From an uncultured Negativicutes bacterium (GTDB lineage: Bacteria > Bacillota > Negativicutes > Acidaminococcales > Acidaminococcaceae): a stretch of 13,878 bases of DNA. The notes below the pieces were generated by a model. It had not been told where the DNA came from. It saw only the letters and a list, made by a program, of their open reading frames with translations, and ran no database searches. The stretch is taken from NCBI GenBank assembly GCA_937926555.1, contig CALAZX010000197.1, positions 1 through 13,878 on the forward strand. The letters run 5' to 3'. Both the position numbers and the translations under genes were made by a program. Positions 1-6,407 of the stretch are shown one piece after another; within the stretch, counting starts at the first letter, position 1; each line of letters opens with the position of its first letter.

Positions 1-37
1 AGGGGGGCTGTTCCGGAGAGGGAGCGGCCGGGAATGA

Positions 38-68
38 CACCGGGGGTGGTTCCCCGGTGCCTTTTTTT
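38..68 (+). terminator. Rho-independent terminator upstream of pgeF
   Basis: An 8-bp perfect GC-rich stem (CACCGGGG at 38-45 with CCCCGGTG at 52-59) encloses a 6-nt loop. After two C residues it is followed by seven T residues (62-68). It probably ends transcription of a gene lying mostly left of the window. This suggests that the pgeF cluster is a new transcription unit, although I found no clear promoter between here and pgeF. Confidence 0.75.
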
Positions 69-155
69 CCGCGGGAGCGGGGACAGCGTGCCCGGTCCGG
101 CGGAAAAAAGGGATAGTTGAAAGAAAAAGAGACAAGACGGATGGAGGAGAAATGG

Positions 156-980
156 ATGCGGAATGATTTCAGGATGATGTCGGAAAAGGATATCCGCTGG
201 GGGATGTTCCCGGCTTTTGAGGAGGCGGGGTTCCTTACCGCCTGCTCCTGCCGCAGCGGCGGCGACAGCGATATCGTGCCGGGGACGCTGAACCTGGCGC
301 TCCATGTAGGGGATGACAGCGGCAAGGTGCTGGAGAACCGGCGCCGTTTCGCCGGGGCGCTGGGACTGGATCCGGCGGGCTTCACCTGCTGCCAGCAGGT
401 ACACGGGTCGGAGATCGCCGTGGTCCACGCCAAGGACCGGGGACGGGGCGGCCTGTCCCTGGAGGACACCTTCATGGGGATCGACGCCCTGGTGACGGAT
501 GTGGCGGACCTGCCCCTGCTGCTGTTCTACGCGGACTGCGTGCCGGTGCTCCTGGCGGACCCGGTGACCGGGGCCATGGGACTGGCCCATGCCGGCTGGC
601 GGGGCACCGCGGCGGGCATCGCGGCGAAGACGGTGCGGAAGCTGGAGGAGGTCTACGGCGCCCGGCCGGAGAATCTGCTGGCGGCCATCGGTCCCTCCAT
701 CGGTCCCTGCTGCTACGAGGTGGACGATTTCGTGAAAGAGCGGATGCCGGAGGCGGAGGAATGCTTCCTGCCCAAAGGCGGCGGCAAGTACATGCTGGAC
801 CTGTGGAAGACCAACCGGCTGCAGCTGGAGCGGGCGGGAGTGGACCCGGCGCGGATCTCCGTGGCGGCAGTGTGCACCGCCGACAACAGCGGTGATTTCT
901 GCTCCTACCGGACCGAAGGAGGAAAAACGGGCCGGATGGGTGTCTGCCTTTGCAAAAATGGCCCGGATAGAGTAAAATGA
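156..980 (+). CDS. pgeF: Peptidoglycan editing factor PgeF / laccase-domain (YfiH/YlmD) protein
   Basis: This is a member of the multicopper-polyphenol-oxidase-like family. Family knowledge is that E. coli PgeF removes wrongly incorporated L-Ser from UDP-MurNAc precursors, and other members show purine-nucleoside phosphorylase or laccase activity. The three metal-ligand motifs are visible: QQVHG (His83), YADCVPVL (Cys128) and HAGWRGT (His145), followed by the family block IGPSIGPCCYEV. I chose the ATG at 156 because GGAGGAG (143-149) sits 6-8 nt upstream. A longer reading from TTG at 117 adds 13 charged residues with no family similarity that I recognise. The length of 274 aa is slightly above the usual 240-270. 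It is first in the ylm cluster, 65 nt before yggS, as ylmD is in Bacillus. The family call is secure; the exact substrate is not. Confidence 0.93.
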   Translation: MRNDFRMMSEKDIRWGMFPAFEEAGFLTACSCRSGGDSDIVPGTLNLALHVGDDSGKVLENRRRFAGALGLDPAGFTCCQQVHGSEIAVVHAKDRGRGGLSLEDTFMGIDALVTDVADLPLLLFYADCVPVLLADPVTGAMGLAHAGWRGTAAGIAAKTVRKLEEVYGARPENLLAAIGPSIGPCCYEVDDFVKERMPEAEECFLPKGGGKYMLDLWKTNRLQLERAGVDPARISVAAVCTADNSGDFCSYRTEGGKTGRMGVCLCKNGPDRVK

Positions 981-1045
981 TAATGGAGAAACTGGACCTT
1001 TCTTCATTTTTTTTGTGGTGAGGTCCGGGAAAACGAGGTGGTCAT

Positions 1046-1780
1046 GTGTTAGCGGAAAAACTGAGCCGGGTGCGGCAGACCGTGGCTGAGGCTTTAGCAA
1101 GACGTACCACTGCCAAGGTGACCGGCGACCAGGTGGAGATCATCGCGGTGACGAAGAACCATCCCGCGGCCATCATCCCGGAGATCGAGGCGCTGGGAAT
1201 CCGGCACATCGGCGAGAACCGTGTGCAGGAGGCGGGCGCCAAGCAGCAGCTGCTGGGACACAGGGGCTGCTGGCATCTGATCGGTCATCTGCAGAGCAAC
1301 AAAGCGAAACAGGCTGTGGAGCTGTTCGACCTGATCGAGTCGGCGGACAGCCTGAAGATCCTCAGGGCGCTGGACAAGGAGGCCCGGAAAGCCGGGAAGA
1401 TCCAGGACGTCCTGCTGCAGCTCAATATCGCCGGGGAAACGCAGAAAAGCGGTTTCTCGGAAGAGGAGTACCGGGCGGTCCTGCCGGAACTCCCCGGATT
1501 TGAGGGGCTGCGGGTGCGGGGCATCATGGTCATCGCGCCCCATACAGAGGACCGTGACCTGATCCGGAGCGTGTTCCGGCAGGGCTATGAATGTTTCGTC
1601 AGCCTCAGGGAGAACCTGGACGGGGTGGACATCCTGTCCATGGGCATGAGCGGCGATTATGACCTGGCGGTGGAGGAGGGCGCCAACCACATCCGTGTGG
1701 GTTCGGCCCTTTTCGGACCCAGGGATTACAGCGTCTCCTGGCGGGAGCAGCTGGAAGCGGAAGTGGAAAAAGAGATCTGA
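1046..1780 (+). CDS. yggS: YggS/YlmE family pyridoxal phosphate homeostasis protein
   Basis: This is a cytosolic PLP-binding protein with an alanine-racemase-like N-terminal barrel fold. The family (YggS, YlmE, PLPBP) is not catalytic in the usual sense and buffers PLP and amino-acid pools. The PLP lysine is seen in IIAVTKNHP (Lys37). Other signatures are HIGENRVQEA (54-63), WHLIGHLQSNK (76-86), IESADSL, and the C-terminal SMGMSGDYDLAVEEGANHIRVGSALFG phosphate-binding block, given here by its span at residues 199-225. The 244-aa length is normal. The start is a GTG with GAGGTG at 1035-1040 upstream. An out-of-frame ATG two bases earlier (1044) would code for only two residues. The next gene, sepF, begins 51 nt downstream, matching the ylmE-ylmF order of Bacillus. 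Confidence 0.95.
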   Translation: MLAEKLSRVRQTVAEALARRTTAKVTGDQVEIIAVTKNHPAAIIPEIEALGIRHIGENRVQEAGAKQQLLGHRGCWHLIGHLQSNKAKQAVELFDLIESADSLKILRALDKEARKAGKIQDVLLQLNIAGETQKSGFSEEEYRAVLPELPGFEGLRVRGIMVIAPHTEDRDLIRSVFRQGYECFVSLRENLDGVDILSMGMSGDYDLAVEEGANHIRVGSALFGPRDYSVSWREQLEAEVEKEI

Positions 1781-1831
1781 AAACAGCGCTGGAAACAGCA
1801 CTGAAAAAATGATGCGGAGGAGCAGGAGAAA

Positions 1832-2413
1832 ATGGGCAAACAGATTTGGAATCGCATTATGAATTCACTGGGTCTTGTGGAGGAAGTGGACGACGATACT
1901 GTCCAGGAGGCCATGGAGGAGGCGGGTATCCCCGTGAAAGAGGAGCCTGTCCGGAAACAGGTGCCGGCAGCCAAGCCGTCACGTCCGGTGACCCGTCTGG
2001 ACGACCATCGGAAAGAGGAGACGAAACCTGCGAAGAAACCGTCCCTTCTGTCCCGTGTGCGCGGCAGCAAGGACGAGGTGAAAGCCATCCCCGTGAACCG
2101 GCCCATGAGCCAGGTGAACATGGTGGTGATGGAGCCGGTGAACTTCAACGAGTCCCAGAAAGTGGCGGACTACCTGAAGAACAGCCAGCCCGTGGTGCTG
2201 AACTTCGAGAAGACGGACCCCCAGGTGAAGAAACGGATGTCCGACTGCATCGCCGGCGTGCTCTACGCATTGAACGGCAGTCTGAAGCCCATCGGCAAGA
2301 ACATCCTGGTATGCGCCCCCCGTCATGTGGACATCGACGCGGAGAGCGCGGAGCAGTTCCTGCGGAATGGAAGCCGGCAGGGTGACAGCGGGCAGGAGTG
2401 GAAACGGAAATGA
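1832..2413 (+). CDS. sepF: Cell division protein SepF
   Basis: SepF polymerises into rings and arcs, binds the FtsZ C-terminus and anchors the Z-ring to the membrane (knowledge from Bacillus). The N-terminus, MGKQIWNRIMNSLGLVEE, fits the membrane-binding amphipathic helix. Residues 20-85 form a charged, Pro/Lys-rich linker. The SepF core spans about residues 92-170, with NMVVMEPVNF, QPVVLNFEKTD, MSDCIAGVLYALNGSLKPIG and ILVCAP visible. The conserved Gly in IAGVLYAL corresponds to the polymer-interface glycine region. The 193-aa length is somewhat long for SepF because of the linker and a short charged tail. The Shine-Dalgarno is GGAGGAG at 1816-1822, with a second AGGAG at 1824-1828. Its stop lies in an ATGA overlap with a possible proC start at 2410, suggesting translational coupling. 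Confidence 0.95.
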   Translation: MGKQIWNRIMNSLGLVEEVDDDTVQEAMEEAGIPVKEEPVRKQVPAAKPSRPVTRLDDHRKEETKPAKKPSLLSRVRGSKDEVKAIPVNRPMSQVNMVVMEPVNFNESQKVADYLKNSQPVVLNFEKTDPQVKKRMSDCIAGVLYALNGSLKPIGKNILVCAPRHVDIDAESAEQFLRNGSRQGDSGQEWKRK

Positions 2414-2424
2414 GCGGAGACAAG

Positions 2425-3246
2425 ATGAGACTGGAACTGAAGAAAATAGCCTTTATCGGCGGCGGAGCCATGGGGGAGGCCATCATCAAAGGAATGGTGG
2501 GGGCCGGCCTGCTGGACGCCGCGGACATACATGTGGGCGCGCACCGTCAGGAGCGCGCGGACTATCTGAACCGCGAGTATGGCGTGACCGGGGTCATCGA
2601 CAACCTGGCGGCCGTGCGCGGTGCGGACATGGTGGTGCTGGCCATCAAACCCCAGATGGTGGACGAGGTGCTGGACCGGGAGCTGGTGGAAGCCGTTTCC
2701 GGCGACGCGGTGATCGTGTCCATCATGGGTTCGGTGCCCATCGCCCGGTTGCAGGAGATCTTCCCCGGCCGGCCGGTGGTGCGGACCATGCCCAACACGC
2801 CTCTGGCGGTGGGAGCCGGCATGACGGCCATCGCCCCGGCGGAAGGCGTGGATGAGGCGGCAGTGGCGGCTGTGGAGCGTATTTTCTCCTGCTGCGGCCA
2901 GGTGCTGCTGGTGAAAGAGAAGGATATCGAGGCTGTGACGGCTGTGTCCGGCTGCGGCCCCGGTTACGTATATGTGCTGATCGACGCCCTGGCGGACGCC
3001 GGCGTCATGGCGGGACTGCCCCGTGCCGCGGCCATCAAGCTGGCGGCGCAGACCTTCGCGGGAGCGGGGAAGATGGTGCTGGAGACCGGGGACCATCCGG
3101 CGGTGCTGCGTGATATGGTGACAAGCCCCGGCGGCACCACCATCGCGGGCATCCACGCCCTGGAGAACCACGGCGTGCGCGGCGCCATGTACGACGCGGT
3201 GCAGGCAGTGCTGGACCGCAGTGAGGAGCTGAAAAGGAAAAACTGA
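2425..3246 (+). CDS. proC: Pyrroline-5-carboxylate reductase
   Basis: ProC performs the last step of proline synthesis: NAD(P)H-dependent reduction of 1-pyrroline-5-carboxylate to L-proline. The Rossmann nucleotide loop is IAFIGGGAMGEAI near the N-terminus (glycines at 12-14). MPNTPLAVGAG and VSGCGPGYVYVLIDALADAGV are typical P5CR segments, and the family signature begins at MVTSPGGTT (231-239). I favour the ATG at 2425 (273 aa, GGAG at 2416-2419), because it places the Rossmann strand close to the N-terminus as in characterised enzymes. Alternatives are ATG 2410, which overlaps the sepF stop, and GTG 2398. Its stop TGA shares its last base with the ylmH ATG, so the two genes are translationally coupled. 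A proline gene inside a division cluster is found in several Firmicutes and probably reflects co-transcription only. Confidence 0.96.
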   Translation: MRLELKKIAFIGGGAMGEAIIKGMVGAGLLDAADIHVGAHRQERADYLNREYGVTGVIDNLAAVRGADMVVLAIKPQMVDEVLDRELVEAVSGDAVIVSIMGSVPIARLQEIFPGRPVVRTMPNTPLAVGAGMTAIAPAEGVDEAAVAAVERIFSCCGQVLLVKEKDIEAVTAVSGCGPGYVYVLIDALADAGVMAGLPRAAAIKLAAQTFAGAGKMVLETGDHPAVLRDMVTSPGGTTIAGIHALENHGVRGAMYDAVQAVLDRSEELKRKN

Positions 3247-4031
3247 TGGCAGACAGAGACAAGATACTGAAGTATTTCAAGGCCAGCGGCGATGAGGAGC
3301 TGGCGGCCCGGCTGGTGGACCTGGCGGAACGGGCCAACAAGACATCGATTTTCCGTGTGAGCGAGTTTCTCGATCCCCACGGACTGAATGTGGCGGAGAT
3401 TGTGGCCGCCAATTTCGACCATATCCATCTGGAGACCAATGGCGGATTCCCAAATCCGGAACGGGCCAAGGCCGCTTTCGTGGCCGACGACTTCCGGGGC
3501 ACGGTGGACTTCGACCTGGTGTGTTTCGAAGCCTCCTGGGACAAGCGCTACTACAGCCTGGGGCACCGGGATGTGCTGGGTGCATTCATGGGCATGGGAT
3601 GCCGCAGGGAGATCCTGGGTGACATCGTCATGGTGGATGCGGGAGCCCAGTTCGTGGCGGACCGCACCTTCCTGAACTATATCAAGAGCAATCTGACGGA
3701 GATCGGCGCCACCCCGGTGACGCTGACGGAGATAGAGCCCGGGCAGCTGCAGGCCCGGGAGGAGAAAGTGAAAGTGATCCAGGCCACTGTGGCGGCGCTG
3801 CGGCTTGACGCAGTGGCGGCTGCGGGATACGGTACCAGCCGTTCCCGGATGGCGGACGAGATCAAAGGCCAGAATGTGAAGGTCAACTGGCAGGATGCGA
3901 AGAACGCTTCCCAGACAGTGGCCGAAGGAGATGTATTCTCTTTCCGCGGAAGAGGCCGGGTGGAGCTGGCGGAAGTCAGAGGAATGACGAAAAAAGGACG
4001 TTACAGTATCACCCTGAAACGTTACATATGA
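3246..4031 (+). CDS. ylmH: YlmH-like S4-domain RNA-binding protein
   Basis: This protein belongs to the YlmH family. The C-terminal S4 domain (about residues 183-245) shows the typical pattern: LRLDAVAAAGYGTSRSRM, then a strand ending in VKVNW, and finally EGDVFSFRGRGR. The N-terminal two thirds hold the YlmH-specific region, including FLDPHGLNVAE, NGGFPNPERAKAAF and LGHRDVLGAFMGMGCRREILGDI. From the literature as I recall it, B. subtilis YlmH binds stalled 50S subunits carrying peptidyl-tRNA and supports ribosome-associated quality control. I infer the same role here. The 261-aa length is normal. The start overlaps the proC stop by one base, with AGGA about 8 nt upstream. In Bacillus ylmG (a YggT membrane protein) lies just before ylmH; here that gene is absent and proC occupies the interval. 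Confidence 0.93.
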   Translation: MADRDKILKYFKASGDEELAARLVDLAERANKTSIFRVSEFLDPHGLNVAEIVAANFDHIHLETNGGFPNPERAKAAFVADDFRGTVDFDLVCFEASWDKRYYSLGHRDVLGAFMGMGCRREILGDIVMVDAGAQFVADRTFLNYIKSNLTEIGATPVTLTEIEPGQLQAREEKVKVIQATVAALRLDAVAAAGYGTSRSRMADEIKGQNVKVNWQDAKNASQTVAEGDVFSFRGRGRVELAEVRGMTKKGRYSITLKRYI

Positions 4032-4065
4032 ACGTGAAATCTAGACAACAACAGGAGGAATTTTC

Positions 4066-5253
4066 ATGCTGACACCGCTGGATTTGACCGGCAAGACCTT
4101 TTCCAAGGGGTTCCGCGGTTACGATACAGAAGAAGTGAACAAGTTCATCGCCCAGGTGGCCAAAGATTTTGAGCGGCTGTACCAGGACAATGTGGAGCTG
4201 AAGGACACGGTGGAGCGCGTCAGCGCCAAACTGGAGTACTACCAGCATATGGAAGGCACCATGCAGAGCACGCTGGTAGTGGCCCAGGAGACCGCCGACG
4301 AGGTGAAGAAGAGCAGCCAGAAGAAGGCTGAGGTCATCGCCCGGGAGACGGAGGTTGAGTGCGCCCGCCGGAAAGAGGAGGCGGAAGCCGCCTGCAAGAA
4401 GATGAAAGAGGAGACCATGGTGCTCTGCAAGCATCTCCAGGAGCAGGCCGAGACCGAGGCGAAAATCGCCCGTGCCGAAGCGGAATCCTATGCCTCCGAC
4501 ACCAAGAAAGAGGCGGACAGCTACGCGCTGAAGAACCGCAACGAGGCCGATTCCTACGCGGCCCGCATCCGCACCGAGGCGGACGCCTACGCCAAGACCG
4601 TGCGGGAGCAGGCGGAAAGCCACGCTTCCGGCCTGAAACAGTCCACGGCGTCCGAAGCGGCCAAGAAAATCAGCGAGACCGAGGCTTTCATCAAGAAGAT
4701 GCAGAGCATGGCGGAGATCGAGGTGGCCAAGCTGAAAGTGGCCGCCGACGACAACTACAAGACGAAAGTGACGGACGCCAGAGAGCAGGCCAACACCCTG
4801 ACCACGGAGGCAACCAAGAAGGCCAACGAGATGCTCTCCGACGCCACGAAGAAGGCCCAGGACCTGGTGGCGGAAGCCACGGAGAAGGGCCAGCGCATCA
4901 TCTACGATGCCACCGAGCGCAGCCACAAGATGGTCTTCGATGCGGAGGCCAAAGCCGCCGCGGCCACGGAGAACTACAAGAATCTGATCGCCAAATCCAC
5001 CGGCCACCGGAACCAGATGGTGACTCTGCTGGAATCCCAGCTGGCCCTGTACAAAGGCTACCAGGTGGAAAGCGGTGTCTTCTCCACGGAGAACGGCGAA
5101 TCCGGACGGAACGGCTCCCGGAACGGGGCCGCCCCGGCTGAGAGCCATGACAGCGTGAAAGACTCCGGGGAAGCTCCGGCGGTGCAGGAGAAGTCCGCAC
5201 CGGCAGCCGGGACGGCAGAAGAGAAGAGGAAACCCTGGCAGCAGCCGCGCTGA
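4066..5253 (+). CDS. divIVA: DivIVA domain protein with extended hendecad coiled coil
   Basis: DivIVA proteins bind negatively curved membrane at septa and poles and recruit division or morphogenesis partners. The N-terminal lipid-binding domain is clear: LTPLDLTGKTFSKGFRGYD, then TEEVNKFIAQVAKDFERLY. It includes the Phe/Arg of the GFRGYD loop expected to insert into the membrane. A long Ala/Glu/Lys coiled coil fills residues about 45-310. It contains two arrays of 11-residue repeats, at 138-192 and 248-302, described separately. A disordered Ser/Gly/Glu/Pro tail follows (338-395). At 395 aa it is much longer than Bacillus DivIVA (164 aa). A strong AGGAGG (4053-4058) sits 7 nt before the ATG, implying high expression. 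The gene keeps the classical ylmH-divIVA order. The name is safe from the N-domain, but its role in this organism is inferred. Confidence 0.92.
   Translation: MLTPLDLTGKTFSKGFRGYDTEEVNKFIAQVAKDFERLYQDNVELKDTVERVSAKLEYYQHMEGTMQSTLVVAQETADEVKKSSQKKAEVIARETEVECARRKEEAEAACKKMKEETMVLCKHLQEQAETEAKIARAEAESYASDTKKEADSYALKNRNEADSYAARIRTEADAYAKTVREQAESHASGLKQSTASEAAKKISETEAFIKKMQSMAEIEVAKLKVAADDNYKTKVTDAREQANTLTTEATKKANEMLSDATKKAQDLVAEATEKGQRIIYDATERSHKMVFDAEAKAAAATENYKNLIAKSTGHRNQMVTLLESQLALYKGYQVESGVFSTENGESGRNGSRNGAAPAESHDSVKDSGEAPAVQEKSAPAAGTAEEKRKPWQQPR
4477..4641 (+). repeat. Five tandem 11-residue repeats in DivIVA (first array)
   Basis: Residues 138-192 are five consecutive 33-bp units encoding the pattern (E/Q)A(D/E)(S/A)(Y/H)A-x3-(K/R)-x. 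They begin EAESYA, EADSYA, EADSYA, EADAYA and QAESHA. An 11-residue period is the hendecad signature of a near-straight or slightly right-handed coiled coil, unlike the usual heptad. The spacing is exact with no slips. The repeats are similar in protein but varied at the third codon position, so they are not a recent DNA duplication. Confidence 0.85.
4807..4971 (+). repeat. Second 11-residue repeat array in DivIVA
   Basis: Residues 248-302 hold five further 11-residue units with a different motif. They begin EATKKA, DATKKA, EATEKG, DATERS and DAEAKA, and each of the first four carries hydrophobics at positions 9-10 (ML, LV, II, MV). The period matches the first array but the motif differs: Thr and aliphatic residues replace Ser and Tyr. 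Between the arrays (193-247) the coiled coil continues without an obvious exact repeat. Confidence 0.75.
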
Positions 5254-5386
5254 GACGGAGCGCATCTGTTAGGGAGACGGACAGAAAGACGGTACCGGTG
5301 CTGAACGGCGACTATGGAAAGCGGCCGGGAGGGCGTGACGGTGCCGGCGGTTTCATGATAACGGGAATGCGGGAAGAGGACAGGCT

Positions 5387-6073
5387 ATGATTATTCTGGT
5401 GCGGCATGGGGAAGCGACCCATCATACAAAACATCTCACCGGTGGCTGGACCGATTCGGACCTGACCCGGAAGGGCAGGGAGCAGCTGGAGGCGGTGGCG
5501 GACAAGCTGGCGAAGGATTTCGCCGGACGCCGTTGCCGGTTCCGTATTCTCTGCAGCGACCTGAAACGGGCCCGGGAGTCGGCGGAGATCATCGCCGCCC
5601 GGCTGGGCGGAATCCCGGTGGAGACCTACCGGTTCCTGCGGGAGAAGAATAACGGCAAGGCGGCCGGGCTGAAGGAGACGGAAGCCCGGAAACTGTACCG
5701 CGCCCCGAAAAGCTTCAAGGAGCTGGACCACCGGAACTATCCCGGCGGGGAGAGCCGCAGGGAGTTCTTCAACCGGAACGTGAAGGGACTGCGCAAGGCC
5801 GTGAACTGGGAGAAGGAGAACTTGATCATCGTGGCCCACAAGGGCACCATCCAGAACCTGATCTTCGGATGGATGGGGCTGAGCATCTCCCAGGTGAACC
5901 GGAAGAACTTCTCGGTGGATGTGCTGCCCTCCAGCGTGTCCATCCTGGGCATCAACAAGTGGAAAGAGCATGCCATCTTCCGTCTCAACGATGTATCCCA
6001 TCTCTATTCCCGGGACGGCTACGGCGTTTTCAATTTTAAGGTGGGAAGTATTGACGCATTGAGACAAAAGTAG
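5387..6073 (+). CDS. Histidine phosphatase (phosphoglycerate-mutase-like) family protein
   Basis: This is a branch-1 histidine phosphatase superfamily member. The N-terminal catalytic motif IILVRHGEA holds the phospho-acceptor His7 with Arg6. A second arginine lies in CSDLKRARESAEII (Arg61), Glu86 in FLREKNNGKAAG is a candidate acid residue, and the second active-site His is His151 in LIIVAHKGT. Many relatives have HGG at that place, so HKG is a small deviation. TGGWTDSDLTRKGREQ is typical of the family. At 228 aa it could be a phosphoglycerate mutase-like, sugar-phosphate or nucleotide phosphatase; the substrate cannot be read from sequence. GAGGA (5376-5380) sits 6 nt before the ATG. It follows divIVA by 133 nt, is not part of the Bacillus ylm cluster, and its last codons contain the promoter for the ileS leader. 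Confidence 0.88.
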   Translation: MIILVRHGEATHHTKHLTGGWTDSDLTRKGREQLEAVADKLAKDFAGRRCRFRILCSDLKRARESAEIIAARLGGIPVETYRFLREKNNGKAAGLKETEARKLYRAPKSFKELDHRNYPGGESRREFFNRNVKGLRKAVNWEKENLIIVAHKGTIQNLIFGWMGLSISQVNRKNFSVDVLPSSVSILGINKWKEHAIFRLNDVSHLYSRDGYGVFNFKVGSIDALRQK

Positions 6074-6079
6074 TACAAT
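6051..6079 (+). promoter_or_regulatory. Sigma-A-type promoter for the ileS T-box leader
   Basis: TTGACG (6051-6056) and TACAAT (6074-6079) are separated by exactly 17 nt, and each differs from consensus at a single position. The -35 box lies in the coding end of the phosphatase gene and the -10 box starts right after its stop codon (6071-6073). The predicted transcription start is near 6086, giving a leader of about 320 nt before ileS, which suits a full T-box. Confidence 0.78.
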
Positions 6080-6085
6080 GAACGT

Positions 6086-6391
6086 GTTTTAACATACATG
6101 GACGTTTACGGAGAGGAAACATCTGTAAACGGGACAATCAAAAACCGCAACTGCGTTGAAAAAGACAGTAGTGAGTTGGACAGTATCAGCGAGTCGGGGA
6201 CAGTGGAAGCCCGGCCGGTCGTCCGGCGAAACGAAAATCACTTTGGAGCAGCCGGCTGAAACAGCAGTAGGCCCGGACGGGGTGGCGCACGTTATCGCGC
6301 TCAGAGTGGCAGGAAAATATACTGTCAACAGGGTGGTACCACGGGTTAACTATAGTCTCGTCCCTTTTTGGGAGCGAGGCTTTATTTTTTT
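6086..6391 (+). ncRNA. T-box riboswitch leader, isoleucine-specific
   Basis: This is a tRNA-sensing leader controlling ileS. The invariant T-box sequence AGGGTGGTACCACG is at 6330-6343; its TGGT (6334-6337) would pair with the ACCA end of uncharged tRNA. In Stem I the distal region AGCGAGTCGGGG (6188-6199) and GTGGAAGCCCGG (6203-6214) match T-box features. The specifier is ATC at 6237-6239 in the context GAAA-ATC-A, the same setting as GAAA-GGC-A in the glyQS leader, so it reads tRNA-Ile(GAU). CGTTATC at 6290-6296 resembles the conserved block before the antiterminator. An extra 7-bp hairpin (6103-6109 with 6125-6131) precedes Stem I. By the known mechanism, uncharged tRNA-Ile stabilises the antiterminator and ileS is transcribed; charged tRNA lets the terminator form. 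Confidence 0.93.
6354..6391 (+). terminator. Regulated intrinsic terminator of the T-box
   Basis: The 5' arm (6354-6364, AGTCTCGTCCC) pairs with the 3' arm (6370-6381) around a TTTTT loop: 11 pairs with one bulged G (6374) and one G-T pair. The tract TTTATTTTTTT (6381-6391) follows. The competing antiterminator uses the T-box sequence just upstream. The ileS Shine-Dalgarno begins immediately after the T tract. Confidence 0.88.
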
Positions 6392-6407
6392 GGAGGAGGA
6401 ATAAAAA

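Noticed and set aside
2..37. Possible last codons of an upstream gene ending at TGA 35-37
   Set aside because: Only about eleven Gly/Arg-rich codons are visible, which is too little to support a frame, although the terminator at 38-68 makes an upstream gene likely.
994..1026. Inverted repeat GGACCT/AGGTCC with a T run between pgeF and yggS
   Set aside because: The T run lies within a 21-nt loop, not after the stem, and the stem is only 6 bp. It is not a convincing terminator or regulator.
1781..1803. Imperfect direct repeat AACAGCGCTG / AACAGCACTG between yggS and sepF
   Set aside because: It is only two short copies with no known role and is probably chance.
4009..5265. A 418-codon minus-strand frame opposite divIVA
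   Set aside because: It is a shadow of the repetitive coiled coil: Leu/Gly/His-rich, no plausible domain, no Shine-Dalgarno noticed.
5313..5357. A 14-codon frame between divIVA and the phosphatase gene
   Set aside because: There is no Shine-Dalgarno and no recognisable peptide feature. The 133-bp gap shows nothing else convincing.
6184..6187. An ATC earlier in the leader (in CAGTATCAGCG) as the T-box specifier
   Set aside because: It lies before the distal Stem I elements. The specifier should be on the 3' side in a GAAA-codon-A context, which is met by ATC at 6237-6239.
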